Shown here piece by piece: positions 1 through 4,827 of a stretch of DNA of 9,178 nt (positions are counted from its first letter, which is position 1; every line of letters begins with the position of its first letter). The notes under the pieces were generated by a model. That model did not search any database and was not told the origin of the DNA. It was given only the letters and a program-made list of their open reading frames with translations. This DNA is from an uncultured Gemella sp. (GTDB lineage: Bacteria; Bacillota; Bacilli; Staphylococcales; Gemellaceae), in contig CAMEOL010000030.1 of assembly GCA_945929765.1 (NCBI GenBank), positions 1-9,178 on the forward strand, given 5' to 3'. Made by a program: the position numbers and the translations under genes.

Positions 1-95
1 TCACTAAAGTAATACCAAAAATATAAAATAATAGATAATATAATTTCTATTACAGAAAGAATTATGTAACTATATTTTTTTTCTATTCCTTTCAT
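1..95 (-). CDS. Partial membrane protein, N-terminus only (runs off left edge)
   Basis: The first 31 codons of a gene read from ATG at 95-93 toward the left edge without a stop. They begin MKGIEKKYSYIILSVIEIIL and continue as a hydrophobic stretch rich in Ile, Leu, Tyr and Phe to the edge. A strong Shine-Dalgarno, AAGGAG at 107-102, sits 6 bases before the ATG, which is the main reason to trust so short a frame. A short basic segment (KGIEKK) followed by about 20 hydrophobic residues fits a signal anchor or first transmembrane helix with the N-terminus inside. The function cannot be recognised from this fragment. It lies about 190 bases downstream of the rhodanese lipoprotein on the same strand, so it may have its own promoter; a possible weak one (TTTACT, then AT-rich -10 sequence) lies near 135-165. 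Confidence 0.6.
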   Translation of the reverse strand, partial: MKGIEKKYSYIILSVIEIILSIILYFWYYFS

Positions 96-141
96 AAAAA
101 TCTCCTTAATAATCTCGTGACAACTAAAAAATATATATTAA

Positions 142-255
142 AGCGTGAAATTAAAAGTAAAACAACAATCATCATTAATATCAGAAACTACTATTATCTT
201 TTTAATATATAGTAATTCTATACTTTATTTGTTAATTTCCTACTCATTTCACGCT
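142..255. repeat. Long-range inverted repeat in AT-rich gap between rhodanese gene and partial gene
   Basis: AGCGTGAAAT at 142-151 is the exact reverse complement of ATTTCACGCT at 246-255, giving 10-bp arms around 94 bases. Inside lies a smaller hairpin, TACTAT at 189-194 with ATAGTA at 209-214. On the minus strand the second outer arm is followed by a T-rich run (TTAATATATATTTTTT), so this could be a poor, long-looped terminator for the rhodanese gene. It could also be operator half-sites for the gene starting at 95, or a small degenerate inverted-repeat element. No flanking target duplication is visible. The rest of 108-286 is plain AT-rich sequence without a convincing gene. Confidence 0.35.
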
Positions 256-286
256 ATTTTATTTATTTCTAAATTGTTATCATATT

Positions 287-1714
287 TTATTTATAATCGT
301 TTTTGGCGTCTGGTTTTTCACCTTTGTCTTTATTAACATCAATTGGTAAATCTTTTTCCATTTGCCAATCATTCCATCCACCATCGTAGAAATATGTATT
401 TTGTCTATCTGTTAATTGTGTCATAAACCAAGGAATAGAATTTCTCCATCCAGTACCGCAATATAGTGCAATAGCATCACCTTCTTTTATTCCTTGTGAT
501 AACCATAAATTATATATTTCTTGAGGATTTCTTAATGTTCCATCTGGATCATAGTAATCATCCATATTACTTGCATTAGTTCCAGAGAATCCAAATATTG
601 CACCTTGTGGTTCACCTGCTTTTTCTATATAGTCATATCCACTAGTCTCACCTTTATATTCTTCCCAAGAACGTATACTTACTAATTTTATATTTTCTGA
701 TTTGGCTTTTTCCGCCATTTCTTTTGCACGAGCAATTGTATATTGAGGGTTTGCTGGGACAGTAACACCAAATTCTGATTCTTCTTTTGGTGTGTTTACA
801 GTTGTTTCTACTTCACCATTAGCATTTTTCCAAGCTTGTAATCCACCATTTAAAATGCGAACATCTTCTACCCCTGCCCACTTCATTGCGTAGTAAACTC
901 TAAACGCTGCTGAAGCGTCATCTGAATGTAAGACAACTGTTGTTTTACTTGTAACACCTTGTTTTAATAGATTATTCTTTATGTTTTCAGCAGTTTGTAA
1001 ATTCCAAACTGGTCCTTCCTCTATTAAATCTGTATTAAAGTGATAAGAACCTTTTATATGGCCCGCATTATATGATTTCGCCTTGTCTACTTCTCCCCAA
1101 GAAACTTCAAAAATTTTGTAGTTATCATTAGTATAACCTTCTGGTTTGTGTCCGTGAGTTAAATGTTGAACCCACTCTGCAGACACAAGATTCTCGTAAT
1201 TTTTATAAGAAACTATGTTAGTTTTATTAGCTTCATCATCTGCAAAAGTTTTATAATCTTCAAATTTAAAGACTTCATAACCTAATTTACTGAATTCTGT
1301 AGCCACTTTATTTAAATTTTCTTTATTAGTATCATATAAAACAATTTTTTTGTTTTTATCTAATCCTTTGTCGCTAACATATTTGGCTAATTTAGCTTCT
1401 GCAACATTTCCTACAAATGTTGCACTATATTGAATAGCATTTTTTAAATGCCCACCTTGTTTTACTTCACCATTTGTGAAACCATTGAATGCTTCGTCAG
1501 AACGAGTATCAACAAATTGATAATTACTATCTGATAATGCATTTTTAAAATCAGCTAAGTTAATAGTTTTAACTTCTTTAACTTCTGTTTTTGTCGAAGA
1601 ATTACTGCTATTATTCGACGTCCCGCTAGAACAACCTGTAATAATTAATCCTGTTGCTAATAATAACGGTGTAATTTTTCTGATTTTCATAATTTTTCTG
1701 TGACAACCTGCCAC
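287..1714 (-). CDS. Three-domain rhodanese (sulfurtransferase) lipoprotein, YnjE-like
   Basis: Predicted secreted lipoprotein of 475 residues. From the GTG start there is a basic N-region, a hydrophobic core and a lipobox ending I-T-G-C at Cys28, followed by a Ser/Asn-rich linker, so it should be lipid-anchored outside the membrane. Three rhodanese-like domains follow, at about 50-155, 172-300 and 325-460. In the first two the catalytic loop has no cysteine (YDTNKEN near 127-133; HSDDASAAFR at 263-272). The third has CGTGWR at 419-424, and Cys419 is the only cysteine left in the mature protein. Rhodaneses move sulfane sulfur from donors such as thiosulfate to a thiophilic acceptor through a Cys persulfide. 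The arrangement resembles E. coli YnjE, from memory. The GTG at 1714-1712 is chosen because AGGAGG at 1724-1719 lies 4 bases upstream. The in-frame ATG at 1690 would give a cleaner signal peptide but has no ribosome binding site of its own. Own promoter, no close partners; the physiological substrate is unknown. Confidence 0.88.
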   Translation of the reverse strand: MAGCHRKIMKIRKITPLLLATGLIITGCSSGTSNNSSNSSTKTEVKEVKTINLADFKNALSDSNYQFVDTRSDEAFNGFTNGEVKQGGHLKNAIQYSATFVGNVAEAKLAKYVSDKGLDKNKKIVLYDTNKENLNKVATEFSKLGYEVFKFEDYKTFADDEANKTNIVSYKNYENLVSAEWVQHLTHGHKPEGYTNDNYKIFEVSWGEVDKAKSYNAGHIKGSYHFNTDLIEEGPVWNLQTAENIKNNLLKQGVTSKTTVVLHSDDASAAFRVYYAMKWAGVEDVRILNGGLQAWKNANGEVETTVNTPKEESEFGVTVPANPQYTIARAKEMAEKAKSENIKLVSIRSWEEYKGETSGYDYIEKAGEPQGAIFGFSGTNASNMDDYYDPDGTLRNPQEIYNLWLSQGIKEGDAIALYCGTGWRNSIPWFMTQLTDRQNTYFYDGGWNDWQMEKDLPIDVNKDKGEKPDAKNDYK

Positions 1715-1740
1715 TTGACCTCCTAATTTTTTACAAATAT

Positions 1741-1769
1741 ATTATATCAGATAATAATATTGTTGTAAA
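1741..1769 (-). promoter_or_regulatory. Extended -10 SigA-type promoter of the rhodanese lipoprotein gene
   Basis: On the minus strand TTTACA (1769-1764) is followed by a 17-base spacer and a perfect TATAAT (1746-1741) preceded by TGA, an extended -10. Transcription should start near 1734, giving a leader of about 20 bases that carries AGGAGG at 1724-1719 and then the GTG codon. This short leader supports the GTG over the downstream ATG as the start. Confidence 0.82.
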
Positions 1770-1796
1770 TAACTGAAGTCATAGTTATTATTACAA
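1763..1796. promoter_or_regulatory. Candidate operator: inverted repeat overlapping the rhodanese -35
   Basis: TTGTAAATAACT (1763-1774) and AGTTATTATTACAA (1783-1796) are inverted copies of each other, apart from two extra bases in the second arm, around an 8-base centre. The left arm covers the -35 hexamer. A further TTACAA lies at 1731-1736 just after the -10, in the region of the transcription start, and a TACACTTGTA palindrome follows at about 1800-1809. A repressor or activator binding site is the natural reading, but AT-rich sequence yields such repeats readily and no known regulator's consensus is matched. Confidence 0.4.
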
Positions 1797-1831
1797 TTTT
1801 ACACTTGTATAGAACAAGAAATATTGATCGT

Positions 1832-1876
1832 TAATAAAACAAATACGTCTAAACTGCTAAAAAACACTTAGACGTA
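1832..1876 (-). terminator. Probable Rho-independent terminator after hemH
   Basis: Reading leftward, TACGTCTAA (1876-1868) pairs perfectly with TTAGACGTA (1852-1844) across a 15-base loop, followed by TTTGTTTTATT. It begins 69 bases beyond the hemH stop codon. The stem is 9 bp and the loop is on the long side, so it is of moderate strength. It separates hemH from the rhodanese promoter. Confidence 0.6.
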
Positions 1877-1945
1877 ATATTCCATTTTAATAGTTGTATA
1901 TATTTATATTTTATACAGAAAATACTTATTACAATATTTTATATC

Positions 1946-3010
1946 TTATTCTTTTATTCTCCCAGCTTTTATTAACATTTTTCTTATATGTTCAGGCATT
2001 TTAACATTTTCTTTACCTTTTTTTGCTATTAATTTTTTTACAAATTCTGGCATCTTTAGTTCATGATCATTTTTAGGTGATTTCATTTCATCAAATGTAT
2101 TAATATCACCATTCAAATATAAATACTCATTTTCTTTATTTTTTTCTATAACATTTATTAAAGCAGCTATAAATCTTTCATCACAGTTAGGCATTGGAGG
2201 ACGATAGTAATTAACTCCATATTTTTCACAAAGTTCTTTACATTCAACATCATTATCAAATAAAGTTTCTATATGATCACTAATAAAGCTAATAGGTGCA
2301 AAAATATAATTTTGTTCGTGAGTTTCTTTATCATTAATATATTCTAAAACATCTGGCTTTATCCAAGGAATACCTATATCACTCTCACTTTGCCAAGCAT
2401 TAGTATAATTTTCTGTAGATAACTCTAACTCTTCTGCTATTATACGTATCATTTTTTCTACTTGTTCTATGTATGGATCTCCGTACTCTTGTGCTATTAC
2501 CGGTACACTGTGAGCTGTAAAAATAACTTTATAACTTTGATCTCCTATTTGATCAATTATTTTTCTTATTTCTTCTACCCAGTAATCTATTAGTTTAGGC
2601 TCATTATACCATTCTTTAATTAAATTAAATTTAATTTTTGAACTACTTATAAATCGTTCATACCCCATTATAGAATAAATTGAATACTGAGGTTCTAAAA
2701 TTAAACATATACATTTTTCAATACCGTCGTTTTCCATTTCTTTTATTACGTCTTGGATAAATGGATTAGAAAATTTATTAGCAAAATATATTTTATATTC
2801 ATTTAAATTTTTTTGTAATAACTCTACCGTGTTCTTCGTGATTTGTTGAAGTGGGGATTTATCAATTGCTTTATAGCTATTATATAAATGCTCTATCTCA
2901 TCATCAGAAGGTCTCTTACCTCGTCGTATGTTTGTAAAAAATTGTGCTATTCCTTCAAAAGTATATTGCTCTGGACTTCCGTATGTCATTACTAAAATAG
3001 CTTGGTTCAT
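1946..3010 (-). CDS. hemH: Ferrochelatase (coproporphyrin ferrochelatase type)
   Basis: Inserts ferrous iron into a porphyrin ring. In Bacillota the substrate is normally coproporphyrin III, and the product feeds the coproporphyrin-dependent heme route (also called cpfC). The sequence aligns by eye with Bacillus HemH: VMTYGSP near the N-terminus (Tyr10 at the proposed axial-ligand position), [10 protein letters not shown], the catalytic TAHSVP with His167, [14 protein letters not shown] at 205-221, and SDHIETL with Glu248. The ATG at 3010-3008 has AAGGAG (3021-3016) 5 bases upstream. At 354 residues it is some 40 longer than the roughly 310-residue Bacillus enzyme. The excess is a charged C-terminal tail containing two copies of a KMPE-type motif, at 319-332 and 337-350. 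The gene stands alone between a promoter and a terminator, without the hemE or hemY neighbours common in Bacillota. Regulation by iron or peroxide is possible from a Fur/PerR-like box upstream. Confidence 0.95.
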   Translation of the reverse strand: MNQAILVMTYGSPEQYTFEGIAQFFTNIRRGKRPSDDEIEHLYNSYKAIDKSPLQQITKNTVELLQKNLNEYKIYFANKFSNPFIQDVIKEMENDGIEKCICLILEPQYSIYSIMGYERFISSSKIKFNLIKEWYNEPKLIDYWVEEIRKIIDQIGDQSYKVIFTAHSVPVIAQEYGDPYIEQVEKMIRIIAEELELSTENYTNAWQSESDIGIPWIKPDVLEYINDKETHEQNYIFAPISFISDHIETLFDNDVECKELCEKYGVNYYRPPMPNCDERFIAALINVIEKNKENEYLYLNGDINTFDEMKSPKNDHELKMPEFVKKLIAKKGKENVKMPEHIRKMLIKAGRIKE

Positions 3011-3059
3011 AACTTCTCCTTAAATAAATTTGTGTTGTTAATATTTTTTTAGATTATAA

Positions 3060-3071
3060 TTGTTATAACAA
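3060..3071. promoter_or_regulatory. Perfect 12-bp palindrome at the predicted hemH transcription start
   Basis: TTGTTATAACAA reads the same on both strands and covers about position 3069, where transcription from the -10 at 3081-3076 should begin. That is a typical repressor position. No known consensus is assigned, and chance palindromes of A/T-rich composition are not rare. Confidence 0.35.
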
Positions 3072-3075
3072 ATAT

Positions 3076-3084
3076 ATTATATCA
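3076..3084 (-). promoter_or_regulatory. Extended -10 promoter of hemH
   Basis: TGATATAAT on the minus strand is a perfect -10 with the TGn extension. The predicted start is near 3069, leaving a leader of about 58 bases. No recognisable -35 is present at 16-18 bases spacing (the 17-base position reads GATTAT), so this promoter probably relies on the extended -10 or on an activator. The 17 bases TGATATAATATATTTGT (3084-3068) recur exactly at the rhodanese gene's promoter (1749-1733). Confidence 0.7.
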
Positions 3085-3096
3085 CAAAAAAATTAT

Positions 3097-3111
3097 TTAT
3101 AATCATTATTT
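3097..3111. promoter_or_regulatory. Candidate Fur/PerR-family box upstream of hemH
   Basis: TTATAATCATTATTT matches the 7-1-7 PerR consensus TTATAATNATTATAA at 12 of 14 defined bases, with the left half perfect. It also matches the Fur form TGATAATNATTATCA at 12 of 14. It covers the -35 position of the hemH promoter, where binding would block polymerase. Heme genes are known PerR or Fur targets in other Bacillota. The very A/T-rich setting raises the odds of a chance match. Confidence 0.4.
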
Positions 3112-3188
3112 TTATACTTTTTATATTATTTTTATGTGCAAACATCAGCTTTATAATAATACGATTGTCAAACATAAAGTGTAACGCT

Positions 3189-3217
3189 CTTATGCACCCG
3201 GTTATCCGTTGTGTAAG
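3189..3217. other. Small GC-richer hairpin in the hemH-folD intergenic region
   Basis: CTTATGCA (3189-3196) can pair with TGTGTAAG (3210-3217) with two G-U pairs when read on the plus strand. Inside, CGG and CCG pair around a TTAT loop. The block CGCTCTTATGCACCCGG stands out from the A/T-rich surroundings. An alternative pairing of GTGTAA (3179-3184) with TTA-TG-CAC is also possible. On the plus strand a short T run follows at 3222-3226, but no plus-strand gene needs a terminator. It could be part of a long hemH leader or a small RNA. The rest of this roughly 350-base intergenic region holds the hemH promoter elements and the folD terminator. Confidence 0.35.
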
Positions 3218-3243
3218 AATGTTTTTATATTTCAACCGTATTT

Positions 3244-3271
3244 ATTATACAACAAAAAAATCTAACCACAA
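3244..3271 (-). promoter_or_regulatory. Possible second, upstream promoter toward hemH
   Basis: A perfect TATAAT (3249-3244) lies just after the folD terminator, with TTGTGG (3271-3266) 16 bases upstream as a poor -35 inside the terminator's 3' arm. A transcript from here would include the hairpin at 3189-3217 and reach hemH with a leader of about 230 bases. Confidence 0.25.
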
Positions 3272-3301
3272 GACAATTACTAGTCTTCGTAGTTAGATTT
3301 T
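3253..3301 (-). terminator. Strong Rho-independent terminator after folD
   Basis: Reading leftward, a stem begins AAAATCTAAC and closes with GTTAGATTTT, extended inward past one bulged G by GAAGAC/GTCTT to a loop of about 8 bases (3275-3282). A run of T residues follows on the minus strand. It lies 70 bases beyond the folD stop and closes the pheS-pheT-plsY-folD transcript. Confidence 0.85.
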
Positions 3302-3370
3302 AAATTTTTATAAAATTATCTCTTTTTTAACTTATAACACTATTCTTTTAGTTAATTATTTTACTTATGA

Positions 3371-4219
3371 TTAATCAAACGATAATTTCAGTGCCGTCAA
3401 TGTATTTTCCATCAGCATAGTTATTGTCATAGGGCCCACTCCACCAGGGACAGGCGAAATATAGCTAACTTTATCTTTTACATTATTAAAGTCTACATCT
3501 CCTACTAACTTATCTTCAATGTAATTATTACCTACGTCTATCACTAAGCAATTTTCTTTGTAATTTTTATCACCTGTTAAAAAATGTGCTATTCCTACAC
3601 AACTAACAATAATATCTGCTGTTGCTATTAATTCGTCTAAATTAGAAGTTTTTGAGTGCGCTATTGTGACAGTGGCATTTTCTTGTAATAATAAATTAGC
3701 TACAGGTTTTCCAACTATATTCGAACGACCAATCACTAGTGCATTTTTCCCTACTATTTCTATATTAGTAGATTTTATTAATTTCATAATACCTAATGGT
3801 GTACAAGGAATTAACTCAGCTTTACCTACAGCAAGCTTCCCTACGTTAATAGGATGAAAACCATCTACATCTTTATTAGGATTAATTTTTTCTAGAACAT
3901 GATCTGAATTAATATGATTTGGTAAAGGTAATTGTACTAAAATACCATGCACACTTGAATCATTATTTAATTTTTCTATTTCCGCTAATAATTCTAATTC
4001 AGATAATGTTTCTGGAAGTTCAATTTTTATAGAATTTATACTATTTTCTAGACAAGCTTTATGTTTTGAATTTACATAACTTCTTGATGCTCTATTGTCC
4101 CCAACTAATACTACTGCCAAAGTTGGAATTATACCTTTTTCTCTATATTTTAAAGCTTCTTTTTTTATGTTGCTACGATATTCTGCAGCTATTTTTTTCC
4201 CATCTATTATTTCTACCAT
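3371..4219 (-). CDS. folD: Bifunctional methylenetetrahydrofolate dehydrogenase / methenyl-THF cyclohydrolase
   Basis: Cytosolic enzyme that oxidises 5,10-methylene-THF with NAD(P)+ and hydrolyses the methenyl product to 10-formyl-THF, which supplies purine synthesis and formylation of initiator Met-tRNA. Family landmarks are all present in 282 residues, the usual length: GDNRASRSYVNSK with Tyr48 and catalytic Lys52, VQLPLP at 95-100 with Gln96, KDVDGFHP at 116-123 with Asp119, the nucleotide-binding GRSNIVGKP at 164-172 and PGGVGPMT at 258-265. The start ATG is 2 bases beyond the plsY stop, and its GAGGT ribosome binding site lies inside the end of plsY, so translation is probably coupled. 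It is the last gene of the T-box-led operon, with a strong terminator after it. Confidence 0.97.
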   Translation of the reverse strand: MVEIIDGKKIAAEYRSNIKKEALKYREKGIIPTLAVVLVGDNRASRSYVNSKHKACLENSINSIKIELPETLSELELLAEIEKLNNDSSVHGILVQLPLPNHINSDHVLEKINPNKDVDGFHPINVGKLAVGKAELIPCTPLGIMKLIKSTNIEIVGKNALVIGRSNIVGKPVANLLLQENATVTIAHSKTSNLDELIATADIIVSCVGIAHFLTGDKNYKENCLVIDVGNNYIEDKLVGDVDFNNVKDKVSYISPVPGGVGPMTITMLMENTLTALKLSFD

Positions 4220-4221
4220 TT

Positions 4222-4827
4222 TTACCTCTTTATATTAATTTTTAGTTTAGAAATATTTTCTGTCCCATTTTTTATTCTAACTATATTTTTTTTGTGAAGA
4301 AGAACTACGAGTAAACACATAATTGTTACTACGTACCTATCGATCCCTACACCGTAAATAGCAACATAAATTGCACCAACTAATGAAATAATTATACTTC
4401 CTAAAGAAACATATCCCGTTAAAAACAAAACTGTAAAGAAGATTATTATTAAAGCTAATGCTAAAAAAGGATAGTTATAAACAAATATTGAAGATCCTGT
4501 TGCTACTGCTTTTCCACCTTTGAAATTAGCAAAAACTGGAAAAACATGTCCTATCATTGCCATTGCTCCAAATATTGATATATAGTTAATTTCACCTAAA
4601 AATAAACTAGCTATATACATACTTAGAAATCCTTTTCCAAAATCAAGGACAAAGACTGTTAGTCCCGCTGCCTTACCTAGATTTCTAATCATATTTGTTG
4701 TACCTAAATTTCCGCTTCCCATTTTACGAATATCTTTCCCAAAAAATACTTTTCCTATTATTAAGGCAAACGGAATTGATCCTAATAAATAAGATAAAAT
4801 TAATAATATTGTTATTGCCATTATCAT
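4222..4827 (-). CDS. plsY: Acyl-phosphate:glycerol-3-phosphate acyltransferase PlsY
   Basis: Integral membrane enzyme that transfers an acyl chain from acyl-phosphate (made by PlsX) to glycerol-3-phosphate, the first acylation in phospholipid synthesis. The 201 residues are of family length and show several hydrophobic spans (about 3-25, 54-76, 80-100, 118-137, 139-160 and 163-178). The three conserved loops are visible: GSGNLGTTNMIRNLGK at 37-52, GHVFPVFANFKGGKAV at 93-108 and LHKKNIVRIKNGTE at 177-190. The first ATG overlaps the pheT stop by one base (TAATG). A second in-frame ATG two codons later (4821-4819) is better spaced from a weak AGGT, so the true start may be there. Either way translation likely depends on ribosomes finishing pheT. 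plsX is not in view. Confidence 0.96.
   Translation of the reverse strand: MIMAITILLILSYLLGSIPFALIIGKVFFGKDIRKMGSGNLGTTNMIRNLGKAAGLTVFVLDFGKGFLSMYIASLFLGEINYISIFGAMAMIGHVFPVFANFKGGKAVATGSSIFVYNYPFLALALIIIFFTVLFLTGYVSLGSIIISLVGAIYVAIYGVGIDRYVVTIMCLLVVLLHKKNIVRIKNGTENISKLKINIKR

Noticed and set aside
145..336. Plus-strand frame of 63 codons rich in Ile, Leu, Ser and Tyr
   Set aside because: It has no ribosome binding site, starts at a GTG within an inverted-repeat arm and overlaps the end of the rhodanese gene on the other strand. Its hydrophobic look follows from A/T-rich composition.
1673..1700. Direct repeat AATTTTTCTG (1673-1682 and 1691-1700) resembling half of a CodY box at the start of the rhodanese gene
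   Set aside because: The better copy matches only about 10 of 15 bases of the CodY consensus as aligned by eye, which is weak in A/T-rich sequence. It also lies within coding sequence that itself explains the bases.
3141..3170. Perfect -35 hexamer TTGACA on the minus strand near 3170-3165
   Set aside because: No acceptable -10 hexamer lies 16-18 bases downstream (the sequence there reads GCTGAT), so it is not called as a promoter.
3666..3857. Plus-strand frame of 63 codons inside folD
   Set aside because: It lies wholly antisense to a well-conserved folD coding region; a shadow frame.
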